Assembly (NCBI GenBank): GCA_022578965.1
Contig: MU400625.1
Location: 62,001-126,000, forward strand
Length of the DNA: 64,000 nt
Direction: 5' to 3'
From: Xylaria sp. FL1777
Taxonomy: Eukaryota; Ascomycota; Sordariomycetes; Xylariales; Xylariaceae
Part shown: positions 49,010 through 59,591 of the stretch, in pieces
Numbering within the stretch: the first letter of the stretch is position 1
Layout of the letters: each line of letters opens with the position of its first letter
Translations under genes and position numbers: made by a program
Notes under the pieces: generated by a model
The model's database searches: none
The model's input: the letters and a program-made list of their open reading frames with translations, nothing else
Told to the model about the DNA's origin: nothing

Positions 49010-50260
49010 CTCATCATGGCGGGTCGTGGCGGTGCGTGGCGGTGCGACCCCGCAGGCCACCGTGTAGCCACCGGCCTATCCGAAGCAACTACACACTACA
49101 CACTCCGAGGTCCTCCAATGACGATCTCAACGCTCATGGAGCTTGCTCTCAATGACCCACACTATCATCAGAAGAAGCGGAAGAAAGATCACCATGTTCA
49201 TCAACTTGGCGGCTCTGGCCATGATAAATCATCAGGTCAGAACAACAAGCCGAACGATGGGAGGAGAGGTGAAAGCAAGGGCAGGCCACTACATATCGCC
49301 TCCAACATCGCGATATCACAGAGCCTCAAGAATATCCTCGCCAGAGCCCTGTTATCTATGATACAGGAGCTCAAGTGAGTTTCAACAAAGAGAAGGCCAT
49401 CTTCATGACCCTCGAGCTTCGCTCCGACCTTGATCCCATCCACGCTGGTGGAGGAGTCCTTTTCCCTCAAGGGATTGGCACCGTTATCTATATAGTTAGG
49501 GCCAAAGGGCCCAAATTCACTCAAATCGATATGAAGAACGTTCTATATTCAACGTCAACATTATCTCTGGAGCCCTAGACTACTAACGAGGTGGCTGCCT
49601 TAATGGATTAAGGCTCTATGATAGAGATGATGATCTTATTGCTACCTTGGAGTTCGTTCAGAATGCGTTTTACTTTGATGTAAAAGGGGTCAACTTACGC
49701 AAGCAGCTTGACCGAATTACTCCTATTAACGCTGGCATGACTCCTATTAAGCAGCGCCCTCTCAATACCATGGCAACCACTATTGCTCTTCTTATCAGGG
49801 AAGCTCCTTAACACGCCAAAACAGGCTCCGAGGAGTACGATATCCTTTTGAAGGAAGTCCACTTATGGCACTGCCGCTTGGGTCACCAGGGCATCAAGTT
49901 GCTGAAGAAAACAGCCTATATTACTGAGAGCATGCCCTTACTTGACAGCCTGAAGGATGAGGACTTCTTCTGCGAGGTTTGCGCTATAATCAACTCAAAG
50001 AGAAGGCTTAACACAGGGACCGTCCCGGATTCAGCTAGGGCACTTGATGTGATAAAAGGAGATGTTTTCTCTATTAAACTAATGCCCTGTAACAAACGCC
50101 CTTTCGTTCCGATGCTCGTTAACCGCAAGCATTGCTATAGAATGATTTCCTTGCTAAAGAAGCAAGATACTGAGAACATATTGCAGGTACTTCCAAGAAC
50201 CTTCAAGGCCTGCAGATTTCTCTCGAACTAATCAATAGTCACTAAAAAGGGATCAGTTTA
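49010..50260 (+). mobile_element. Ty1/copia LTR-retrotransposon pol fragment, degenerate
   Basis: The frame around 49354-49578 reads VIYDTGAQVSFNKEK, with the Asp-Thr-Gly of a retroviral-type protease at 49360-49368. After a break, 49600-49810 and 49848-50231 continue with KEVHLWHCRLGHQGIKLLKK ... EDFFCEVC, the zinc-binding GAG-pre-integrase block of copia elements, and the beginning of integrase (PFVPMLVNRKHCYRMISLLKK). The stop at 49809-49811 and frame changes near 49350 and 49580 break it. The preceding frame (49016-49378) is basic and His/Gly-rich, like a gag C-terminus. No reverse transcriptase or intact LTR pair is seen, so it cannot move. Confidence 0.85.
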
Positions 50261-50790
50261 GTCAAGTTCAATCATACACCGATTGTTTGACTTGACGTGG
50301 TTGTTAGATACACTTGGCCGTACAGCTGCCAGCGTGAACATCCAAGGAGCCAACACCGGACGACCGGGAGATCGGGGCGTTGGCTGGCGTGCACCCGTTC
50401 TCCTGCCAGGCTTTAGACTAGATCACGGGACCTACCTCAGTGTCAGATTTGATGGTTTGAGATCGATACGTTTGCGGTACTAAAAACCTTCAGTTTTTCT
50501 TACTCGTTTGCACCACCTAGAAAAGTTGACAAATCAGCCCGTCTGCTGATCGCCCATACCGTAGCAGCTTTCTTTCTTTACTACGGTACTCCTGCAGCGA
50601 ATATGCAGTTCGCTGCCGAATCTGGCCAACCAGATGGCGGGACTCTATCACCCCTGACTGACTATGACTGGATTAAGAAGGTCAATTGCCCTCGTATGCA
50701 TCCGGGCAGTGCTATCTAGAACCTACAAGCACTAATTGAGTATCTTGGAATATTTAGGAACATCTCACCTTAAACCTCATAAATGGTGAC
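50261..50790 (+). mobile_element. Further transposon debris
   Basis: Immediately after the copia fragment lies an imperfect inverted repeat, GTCAAGTTCAATC (50261-50273) against GATTGTTTGACTTGAC (50281-50296). A broken frame follows, reading AHTVAAFFLYYGTPAANMQF and LTDYDWIKKVNCP (about 50545-50710), then a stop. Probably a second element inserted into or recombined with the copia copy. Family not recognised. Confidence 0.4.
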
Positions 50791-50913
50791 ATAGTAGATA
50801 GGATCAAGATATGTAAATAGCTTTGCACTCTCTCTCACTTTTGAGTACCCCTCATCCACGAACTCACTGGTTCATCGATGCTTTCTACTGCATATTAGCA
50901 GAGTATCTGAACG

Positions 50914-53406
50914 ATGTTTCTCCCGTACATTGTAGCTGCACTGGCGAGCAGCTTCGCCCTCGAGACACTTGCCAATCCCGTGTCCCGCCGCGTCGAGGCC
51001 GCCGTGCAGAAGAGGCCCGTTCCCACCACTCATGACCTTCACGAGCGCCATGAACCGCATTGGTCTCGGCATTGGGACAAGAAGGCGAAATTGCCAGGCT
51101 CCAAAGTTATTCCAATGCGAATTGGGATAAAACAGGGCAATATCGAAGCTGGACAAGCTAAGCTTCTGGACATGTAAGCAACGCCCACGACCGCGGTGTC
51201 AAATTATGCTGGAGGTACTAGTGAACACACTATGAAGATCCAACCCCGGCTCCCCAAACTACGGGAGGCACATGACAGCAGATGAAGTCATCGATTTCTT
51301 CGCGCCTGTACAATCCACTGTAAATGCCATCGTTGAGTGGCTCACCACGGCGGGCATTGCTGCTGAACGCATTGGGCATTCTACCAACAAGCAAGTGTGT
51401 TCTGCCCCATAGACTTACTCACTTTGTTGGTAAGCTTACAGGCTATTTTGTCGTGGCTATTCAGTGGATTCAATTCGATGCGACAGTCGATGAGGTGGAA
51501 AACCTTCTGTACGCCGAGTATTTCATCTGGGAACACTCGTCGGGAACCCAGGATATCTCCACCGAGGAATACCACGTTCCTAGACATATTCAAGAACATA
51601 TCGACTATATTACGCCCGGTATTCGTCTGCGGACTAGAACGGCACAGATGCAGTCGAGTAGAGACATCAGCAAGCGCGCCAACGACGTGTACGAAGATGT
51701 TACTCTTCTCTCAGGGTTCCCCCATCCCAACAGCAGCACGTGCAGCCTCTACGTGACTGCCGAATGCACAAGAGGTCGGCATTGGTGCCCACCGTCATAT
51801 TTGGTTGATAACAGGTACTGACATTTACGCAGCTCAGTATTCGATCCCGAAGGGCACTTCAGCGTTTCCTGGGAATAAGCTTGGCATTTTCGAGGGTGAG
51901 AACGACCATTACAGTAGAGTTGACCTCGACGTGTATTTCAGCACGCTCTATCCGTAAGGCGATTCGCCCAAGGCAATTCCATGCATGCTCGAGCAGGCTA
52001 GTAACGAAACCAACAGGCATATCCCTAATGGAACATATCCTGAGGAGCGCCTTATAGACGGCGCAGTTGGTGCAATTGAGGACCCTTCCAACTTCACTAA
52101 CGTGGAAGATGGAGCTGAGTCTGCTCTTGACTTTGATTCGGCGATACCTTTGATCTTCCCCCAGGGGACTGTGCTGTTCCAGCAAGATGACCAGTATTAC
52201 GAGTCGAAAGACAACTTGCCGGGGTTCTGGAACAGTGAGTCAAACCGTGCCTCATATTGGATGCTGTCGGCTGAGACTGATAAAAACTTTCCCATCGGCA
52301 GCGTTCCTCGACGCAATAGACGGAAGCTACTGCAACTTCAGCGCATTCGGCGAAACCGGGGACTGCACAGATCCAGCATGCCTCGATCCCGTGTATCCGG
52401 ACCCCAATCCAGGCGGGTATAAGGGCCAGTTACAATGCGGTGTTTACAAGCCTACCAACGTGATCTCTATCTCCTATCACACCGTTGAAGGCGAGCTTCC
52501 CGACTCGTACCTCAAACGCCAGTGCCTCGAGTGGATGAAGCTAGTCCTCCAGGGAACAACCATTGTCACCTCATCCGGCGACGTGGGCGTCGGCGCGGCG
52601 AACCAGTGTGGCGGTGCAGAGGGCCAGATCTTCTCGCCGCACTCGGCCGCTTCTTGCCCCTACGTCCTCGCCGTCGGCAGCACGGAGTGGAACCGCTTCG
52701 CGACCGCCACGGGGCCCGAGAAGCCCTTCGAACCGCTCGACGAGGTGGCCACGCAGCGGTTTGCCAGCGGGGGCGGGTTCAGTCAAATTTTCGAAAGGCC
52801 CAGCTACCAGCGCGCGGCCGTCGCCGGCTATCTTAACCAAGTCGAGTCGACACTAAATTTCACCGGCTATGATCACCCTGTCATCGACGGCAACTACTCG
52901 TCGGTCACCAAGGGGGTATTCTTCCGCGGTGGACGTGGTTATCCGGATGTTGCCGCAGTTGGCGACCGTCAGGTTGTATTCACGGGTGGGCAGTGGAGGC
53001 TCATCGGAGGCACCTCGCTCTCGTCTCCCGTGTTCGCCTCGGTGATAACACTTATCAACGAGGCCCGTCTTAAGGCAGGCAAAAGCACACTAGGCTTCTT
53101 GCATCCAATCCTGGTAAGCTAGTCACGACTCGGATGGGCAATGGCATCGACTGATCGACATTGAATTCTAGTATACCCACCCAGAGGTCTTCCACGATGT
53201 CACAGTAGGCCACAATCCAGGATGCAACAAGTCGGCGGGATTTCCGAATGCGCGGGGATGGGATCCTGTTTCAGGACTCGGGTGAGTTTCATTCATTTCC
53301 TCGCAGTAGAAATGACTTCGAGTCAGTCTATATCCAGATACGCTAATGCTAGTGCAACAGGTCGCCGAACTTTCCCAAACTCCTGGAGCTGCTTTTCAAC
53401 GCGTAA
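50914..53406 (+). CDS. Secreted sedolisin (S53) serine-carboxyl peptidase
   Basis: Eight exons: 50914-51173, 51238-51394, 51465-51774, 51833-51953, 52002-52234, 52302-53113, 53172-53281 and 53361-53406, total 682 aa with every phase matching. Signal peptide MFLPYIVAALASSFALETLA; a propeptide follows (SPNYGRHMTADEV, pro-kumamolisin type). The catalytic domain starts near AQYSIPKGT and includes IFEGENDHYSRVDLDVYF, where the Glu/Asp pair is expected, TSSGDVGV with the oxyanion Asp, SGGGFS, and GGTSLSSP with the Ser nucleophile. The end is SPNFPKLLELLFN. Introns are 48-79 nt. Aorsin/tripeptidyl-peptidase-like enzymes act outside the cell at acid pH. An apparent TAA at 51955-51957 falls inside the fourth intron. 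Confidence 0.94.
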
Positions 53407-54740
53407 CCATGTCGTCGTTTCCAGCTTAATCAAAGAAGTGCCTAATGGCAAGATATCTATATGGGGTTGATCTAGCTGCAGTTGAGCCGAACCCGGCCTG
53501 AGTGTATATATAGCATATATGAATAAACATGCACGGTCAACAAGCCCGCCGATTCAACTTCTTTACCGACAAGTTAACTTATGAATTCCGTAGTGTAGAC
53601 GTGAATGGATGCGAGGAAAATTTCGATGGGCTGCCTGTCATACAAGAACTCAGGCAATTCTTTTGCGGGAGCTTGGCGGTTCCAGAACGCACCTGGACTT
53701 GAAAATAACCAAGTTAACGGCTTTCGATACCGGGTTAAAAGTAATGGCTGGGTTTAATTGGCTCTGCGGTTCTAAGGAAAAACGGGTTCTAAAAAAATGG
53801 TGCTGCTAGATACGCCCCTTGTATGAGAAGCTCAGTCGCCACGGCGCTTGCTGCTGGACTAAGCTCTGGCGAACGTGTGCACAAGACCAACGACCGAGGA
53901 TATGCGCCCCCCATCAAGAAGCGTTTGTGATGGAGAATGTAGCCAGCTTCTTGCTAGCACATAAGCTTACAGCAAATAGCAGGGGGTTGTTAGTCACGTG
54001 CGCGTCTGCTCTCTGGCCCACTCTAACCGCCTATCTTTAAGGGCTTTAACGCTGTAGCAAGCTATCAACAATCTATTGCGCTTTGTATTTAGCATTAACA
54101 CATTAAAGCCAGTCAAATCAGTTAAATACGCCAAAATTAGGACCCAAATCAACTAAAACAAGTAAAGAGTCAATTATTTGACTTGTTTTAGTTGTGTTAT
54201 TCGCTAGTCGTACGTACGTCTAGCTTTTTCCTCTGTCATCTCGCTTTTCCACCTCCCACCGTAGTTGGGAGGTTTTGGCCTTTATACTTATGCTTTGGAT
54301 CGGATCCGAATGCGCCAACACAGTTGGCTTCGTTCAATCGCCAGGTCTTGTTGCTATTGCCGTTGCGCTCAGTTACGAGTATACAAGTATGTATGCTTAG
54401 ACAGTTTTTCTATTTCCTTGAGGATTTATCGATAGATCTACCTCCCCCTTCTAGTCACTTAACGGAACAGTTCGCCACTAATTCCCTCCGCGACGAAGGT
54501 TTCACCGTTAACGATTATCTTCAGGATGTTCGAATGACAAGTAGCTTGGGCCATGCTGGACCAGCTAAGACTAGACCAGCTCAGCTGATGAGATGCCGAA
54601 CCGGAACCGAATCGGAGGGCCCCGACGGCTCAGGCGATGATACCACTCGATGCCACTCGATGCCACGACTGCGACGTGCCCTGATATTCTAATGATCATG
54701 CTTTTTAAGTTTACTTATTGACACAACGTTTAACAAGTAA
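53407..54740. other. Intergenic region with LTR-like hairpin
   Basis: About 1.3 kb without a supported gene. It includes the 14-bp perfect inverted repeat at 54150-54194 (listed separately). Plus-strand frames at 53609-53809, 53819-54040 and 54192-54692 show no domains; the last begins in the hairpin arm and may be LTR sequence. Confidence 0.45.
54150..54194. repeat. Perfect 14-bp inverted repeat
   Basis: CAACTAAAACAAGT (54150-54163) is exactly complementary to ACTTGTTTTAGTTG (54181-54194) around a 17-nt loop. The right side, ATTTGACTTGTTTTAGTTGTG, resembles the right arm of the repeat next to the copia fragment (ATTGTTTGACTTGACGTGG at 50282), suggesting related element termini. Confidence 0.7.
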
Positions 54741-54847
54741 GCCCAGAGTAGTGTAAAGGTAACATCCGAGGTGACGCATGGTGAAGCTTGCGCAGATCCA
54801 TGCCCTACGGGGGCGGAGGGTTCCGGGTTCGATTCCCGGCTCTGGCA
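54741..54847 (+). tRNA. tRNA gene or tRNA-derived sequence, isotype undetermined
   Basis: An A box TAGTGTAAAGG (54749-54759) and a perfect B box GGTTCGATTCC (54826-54836) are present. The T arm is CCGGG-TTCGATT-CCCGG, the D arm GTGT-AAAGGTA-ACAT, and the acceptor strands pair in six of seven positions (CCCAGAG with CTCTGGC; an extra C spoils the first pair). The length of 107 nt implies an intron of about 30 nt in the anticodon loop, where GCATGG and CCATGC can pair. I could not fix an anticodon with U33. There is no T4 terminator directly after it, so a pseudogene is possible. Confidence 0.5.
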
Positions 54848-54861
54848 TAAAATTACTCCTG

Positions 54862-54876
54862 CCCCCCCCCCCCCCC
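54862..54876 (+). repeat. C15 homopolymer
   Basis: Fifteen consecutive cytosines followed by a CT-rich stretch (TTCTCTCTTCTCTTT), 15 bp after the tRNA-like gene. Exact length is uncertain because such runs are prone to sequencing error. Confidence 0.8.
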
Positions 54877-55178
54877 TTCTCTCTTCTCTTTATATCGTAA
54901 TGATTCATTTAGTTGATGAACTGAACTATCTGTTTCTAAAGTAGTAGACAGGCACCTCCTTCCCGCAGTCATTCGTGTAACCGCCGGGGGTTGTTTAAAC
55001 ATACCTACCTAAAGTACAATAGAACACACCATCAAATGATGAAGCGCTAGAAGAACTTCATTCATACTAACATGAAGGAGGGATCATATTACCGAGAATA
55101 TGATTCTTCAGTACTTCTTCGCCATGTTGTTATCATAGCCATATAATGCAACGTTCCATATAGTCAAAAAAAATCAAT

Positions 55179-56276
55179 TTAATTATCAACATCGTCATGA
55201 ACGGGTTCAGCAGACCCGAGTATAATGGACGCGTTCCCCTTAAGCGCAGCCCATTTTCTGGGAAAGCTACTATAGGCGTCAGATACAACAAGCGTACTAA
55301 CCATACCAGCTGCATACTTCTTGTTCATCTCCTCACAAGTGTAGAACTCTAGCTGCAGCTTTTGTTCATCGTCGGGTTGCTTAGCGGGCGTCCCGTTTAG
55401 TGTCCCTGCAACGAAATCCCATATCTGCATCTTCAGATCGTGGTCCAACACCCCCTTGCTCACAACTACGGAGACACACTCCGGTTTTTCTATCGCGTCT
55501 ATCATTGATCTCACCACCAGCTCTGTCTTCTTCCCCATCGCGAACATGCCAATCCCAAACAGAGCCATAGTTAGCAGATACTTGTCGTGGAACTGGTCTT
55601 GGATGTCCCCGCTGATAACGACAACTATATGGCGTGGGCTGTCTAGTCGTTCCGGGTCTATGGACTCTAATATGGTCACAGATTCAGTGTCGGAGTCGAA
55701 GTCGGTGGTGCTTGATATAGGTGCGGACGACGCAGGGACATAGACCTGCATCCCCGAAGCCACGCGCCGTACACCCGCGAACAAGCCGTCGCAACGTGAA
55801 CTATACTCGCGCGCCACGGCGCTAAATTTCCTGAAAATTTCCTCTCCTGACTCACTCTCGACGGCGAACACATGCGTCCAAGGCCTGTCCGAGACCGCCA
55901 GGGCGGCGTAGTCGATGACGCCGAACGGGTATGTCTTTTCTTCACCTAGGCTCAAGTCATCTTGCACGAGGAGAACTCGGGCGTCAAGGATGCCGTGCGG
56001 GATCTTGAGCTCTCTGCATATCGTGCTTATGAGACGGTAGATATTGGTTACTAGGGAGTTAATGCGCTTAAAGAGATCCTGCTGACTTTGAGCGGCCTCG
56101 CTTATGCGCGTTATGGGAATAGCTATCTCTAATACACAAGTTTTGCATGTATCTTCTGCCTTATGGATGTGCTTTATTGTTGACTGTATGCTTGGGTATA
56201 AGGCGGTCCATATGTCTGAGTATGTAGTGCTTTGAGGCGGCCATGGGACAAGCAGGAGACCTCGTTTTGAATTCAT
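55179..56276 (-). CDS. Phosphopantetheine adenylyltransferase-like protein lacking the active site
   Basis: Single exon, 365 aa. The layout matches eukaryotic Cab4-type phosphopantetheine adenylyltransferases: an N-terminal RGLLLVPWPP strand, CVLEIAIP, ARVLLVQDD, RPWTHVFAVESESGEEIFRKF, then at 216-237 HIVVVISGDIQDQFHDKYLLTM where the family has a GGTFDHLHxGHKxLLT nucleotidyltransferase motif. TLVVSDAYSSF near residue 340 sits where the family has LVVSxET. The HxGH catalytic signature is therefore absent (QFHDKY). Family enzymes make dephospho-CoA; this copy probably does not and may be a regulatory or relic paralogue. The frame is open throughout, which argues against a plain pseudogene. Family assignment is from pattern memory. 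Confidence 0.68.
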   Translation of the reverse strand: MNSKRGLLLVPWPPQSTTYSDIWTALYPSIQSTIKHIHKAEDTCKTCVLEIAIPITRISEAAQSQQDLFKRINSLVTNIYRLISTICRELKIPHGILDARVLLVQDDLSLGEEKTYPFGVIDYAALAVSDRPWTHVFAVESESGEEIFRKFSAVAREYSSRCDGLFAGVRRVASGMQVYVPASSAPISSTTDFDSDTESVTILESIDPERLDSPRHIVVVISGDIQDQFHDKYLLTMALFGIGMFAMGKKTELVVRSMIDAIEKPECVSVVVSKGVLDHDLKMQIWDFVAGTLNGTPAKQPDDEQKLQLEFYTCEEMNKKYAAGMVSTLVVSDAYSSFPRKWAALKGNASIILGSAEPVHDDVDN

Positions 56277-56843
56277 CTTGCTAATGGTGGTGTGTATTTG
56301 TTGAAACTTTGGTGTAGATAGAACTAAGCGAATACCGTAGAGTCTACCATAGCCATGTTAGATAATTTGGTCTGCCCATTTGGACTTGTTCAGAGTCTCA
56401 AGAGGATTCCCGTGTTACATTGCATTATGTGGGATTTCCGCCCCCAAAACCTCGAACACCCTGGATCGCCCCCTTGCTTTTGCCCCGGCGACAGCATCTC
56501 CAATAGGAATCTTCCGAGGCGTGGCAACCATCTCTACCATCGATAAAGATTATGAATACCCAATCCACGCGAAGAATCTCGGCTACGGCGAGGCTATCCT
56601 TCATCACATCATTCTGCATCTACGCAGTAGTTCTGCCCATTTATACCCTTGTAATCATGGGTACGCAGTCAGCCTGCAGATGTAGATACTCTTGCAGTCG
56701 GTGAGGGGTGATCGCCTGAAAAAAGGAATTTGTTAAGCCGAAAAACGCTCATGCCCCCTGCTATGAATGCTGGTATAGCAGATTTGTCGTATTCCCGAAT
56801 AAGAGGTCGACAGGAACTGAATATCCAGACCCTTGATTAGACA
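56277..56843. promoter_or_regulatory. Divergent spacer before trehalase
   Basis: About 570 bp between the start of the adenylyltransferase-like gene (-) and the proposed first exon of trehalase (+). It should contain both promoters. No coding support for the frames it carries. Confidence 0.4.
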
Positions 56844-59454
56844 ATGGCGCCGTTCGAGAAGCCTCCGCGCCGAAGATATAGTCACCCTGAACTGGTAAGA
56901 TATTGCTTTTTTTGAAAAAAGAAATGGAAGCCAGGACCCCGAAACGCAGGCGAGGCGGGTTTTGCCGTGCAACTGTGATCGAACACCTTTCTCTCTGTGG
57001 CGCTTTGACTAACCAATTCGCACGGGGATCAGAAGACTCAAGGAATAGCGCACGACGCTTACAAAAGTTCATCATGGGGCTCTCAAGGTACGTGTATGTT
57101 TTGAACGAGCCAGCGTCGAGTCAAGTGCTAACCCCAACGGAAGACGACTTGCAGGCCGCGTCACCTCGGCCGCTTCTCATCGTTGATGTACTAGATACCT
57201 TAGAGAGACTACTAGCCCTGGAAGATACAGATGGAGATCACCACATTACCATCGAGGATAAGGGGCCCAAGGTTCATTTCCCAACCTACCGTTATGCAGC
57301 GCGTATCTAATAAGGTAGATTATATCTCTCGGCACGCTCGATTCGGGCGGTTATCTACGAGCTCGTATTTATGGACACCGCGCAGTTTCCATCCTTCTAG
57401 AGGAATTGACCTCGTCACTGGAAAAAGGGGAAAGAGTCGGTGTTATTGACGGTGCCATTCTCTACGAAGACCCCCTCGAACGTATCCAGAGGTACATCAA
57501 GGACCGGTTCTGGAATGCCCTCACCAGACGCCTCGATGCCGAGGTGATTGAGCTGGCGGTGAAAGACACCAAGATCCCTGGCTGGGGCGGCACGCCTATC
57601 ATATATGTCCCCCACGGAGCTGAGAAGCAGCTAGCATATTACAACGCTATTGCAACCCAACGACCCAGCCTGGATCTGCATGTAATTTCCTTGCCACCTG
57701 AGATTACGACAGATGTCTACAGAAATATACTCAAGAATCCAGGAATCTTGGCTTTAGATACAGAGGAATATGTGAACGTAGACACGGGCTTGAAAGAGTC
57801 TAGGTAAGTACGTGGGAGTCTCTTAAGGCCTCATGACATCCCCCACGAGAATGATAAGGGAAATTAATAATATTCACCACCAACGGTAATCACTGACTAA
57901 ACCTCCCCAAGCAGAGCCGTCCCATTCGTCGTCCCCGGCGGCCGGTTCAACGAGTTCTTCGGCTGGGACAGCTACTTCATGGGGCTCGGCCTCCTCCGCG
58001 ATGGCCGCGCGGACCTCGTGAAAGGCATCCTGCGAAACTGGGTGTTTGAAATCCAGCACTATGGCCTGATCCCCAACGCCAACCGCTCATACTTAATGCA
58101 GCGATCCCAGCCGCCTTTCCTAACCGATCTGGCCCTCCGACTCTACGCAGCCACCAAGACGACCCCCGGCGCCAAGGACCTTCTGCGCCTCTGCATCCAG
58201 GCCGCCATCAAGGAGTACCATAGCGTGTGGACGGCGCCGCCGCGCCTGGACCCCGCCACCGGCCTGTCCAAGTACTGCCCCGTGGGCGGCTTCGGGATCC
58301 CAAGCGAAGTCGAGCCGGGGCACTTCGACGCGGTGCTGCGCCCGTTCGCCGAGCGCCGCGGCCTGACGATCGCCGAGTTCACGGAGCAGTTCAACGCCGC
58401 GCGGATCGAGGAGCCGGCGCTCGAGGAATACCTCCAGCACGACCGCGCGGTGCGCGAGTCCGGCCACGACACGTCGACGCGTCTGGACGGCCGCGCCGCC
58501 AACCTCGCCATCACCGACCTCAACTTCTGCCTGTACAAGTACGAGACAGATATTGCGGGCGCCATCGACGACGTCTTCAGCGGCACGCTGGACATCGCCC
58601 CGGGATTCCTCCTCTCGACCTCCGCGGACGACGCTGGGGCTGCTACCTGGCGGCGTAGGGCGCGCGACCGTAGAGATGCCGTGGACAGGTACCTGTGGGA
58701 CGAGGCGCGCGGGTCGTACTTCGATTACGACGTCACGACGCGGCGGCGGATCACCTCCGAGTCCGTGACGTGTCTGTGGGCGCTATGGTGCGGCATCGCG
58801 AGTCCGCGCCAGGCGGCGCTGGTGGTGTCCAGGGCCCTGCCCAAGTTCGAGTACCGCGGCGGTCTGGCCACCAGCAGCGCCGCCACCAGCACCGGCGAGT
58901 CGAGCCACGGGCATCAGTGGGACTACCCCTACGGCTGGGCGCCGCACCAAATGCTTGCCTGGGAGGGCCTGGCGAGGTACGGGTATGCTGCTGAGGCGGC
59001 CCGGCTGGCGTATCGCTGGCTGTACACGATCCTGAAGGTCTTTGTGGATTATAACGGCGTTGTCTGCGAGAAGTATGATATGACCCGTAAGAAGGACCCG
59101 CATAAGGTCGACGTGGAATATGGTAACCAGGGAGTCGAATTCGTGGGATATCCACGCGAAGGGTAAGTGCTTGATACTGACTTGATGCTTTTCCCTTCAT
59201 GATATCTGATTCGATTTTGTAGTTTCGGCTGGACTAATGCGAGTTTCGTGTGCGGACTGGAGTTTCTGAGCACTTCAATGCGGCGCGCGCTGGCTGTGTG
59301 TGCCTCGTGGGATTCGGTCAGTAAGATGCGCCGTCATACGGGATTAGAAAATAATGTAGAGGTACTGAAAAGTAATATCCAGACGCAGTCAGATGTCATC
59401 GTCAAGGAGAAGGGGTCGTTGGTCGAGGTGGCCACTTCAGAACTTCAGAACTAG
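56844..59454 (+). CDS. Neutral trehalase (GH37)
   Basis: Secure exons: one ending 57271, then 57319-57803, 57915-59162 and 59223-59454, all in phase. The first secure frame contains DTLERLLALEDTDGDHHITI, the Ca-binding DTDGDxHITIED loop of neutral trehalases. Then LGTLDSGGY, trehalase signature 1 PGGRFNEFFGWDSYF, RESGHD, ITDLNFCLYKYETDI, signature 2 QWDYPYGWAPHQ and FGWTNASFVCGLEFLS. It hydrolyses trehalose to glucose in the cytosol. The 5' end is unresolved: 56844-56894 encodes MAPFEKPPRRRYSHPEL, carrying an RRxS protein kinase A-type site as expected, followed by a GTAAGA donor, but no in-phase acceptor is convincing; ATGs at 56924 or 57074 are alternatives. The C-terminal 60 residues look divergent. 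Confidence 0.9.
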
Positions 59455-59591
59455 TTACAAACACCATCAAATCAGATATCAGTGAAATTAGTCAGCAGCA
59501 ATCATATGGTCACATCGTTAAGGTCCTGGTATATACTTAACCACCTTATATACACCCAAGAAGATCAGTAGTTGTGAAAACCGCTGTAGCT

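Noticed and set aside
51955..51957. Stop codon TAA within the sedolisin reading frame, considered as a pseudogene signal
   Set aside because: It falls in a 48-nt intron (GTAAGG...GCTAG) whose removal keeps phase and joins LYP to NETNRHIP.
54711..54908. 65-codon minus frame with PEPGIEPGTLRP
   Set aside because: This is the well-known spurious translation of the antisense strand of a tRNA T arm.
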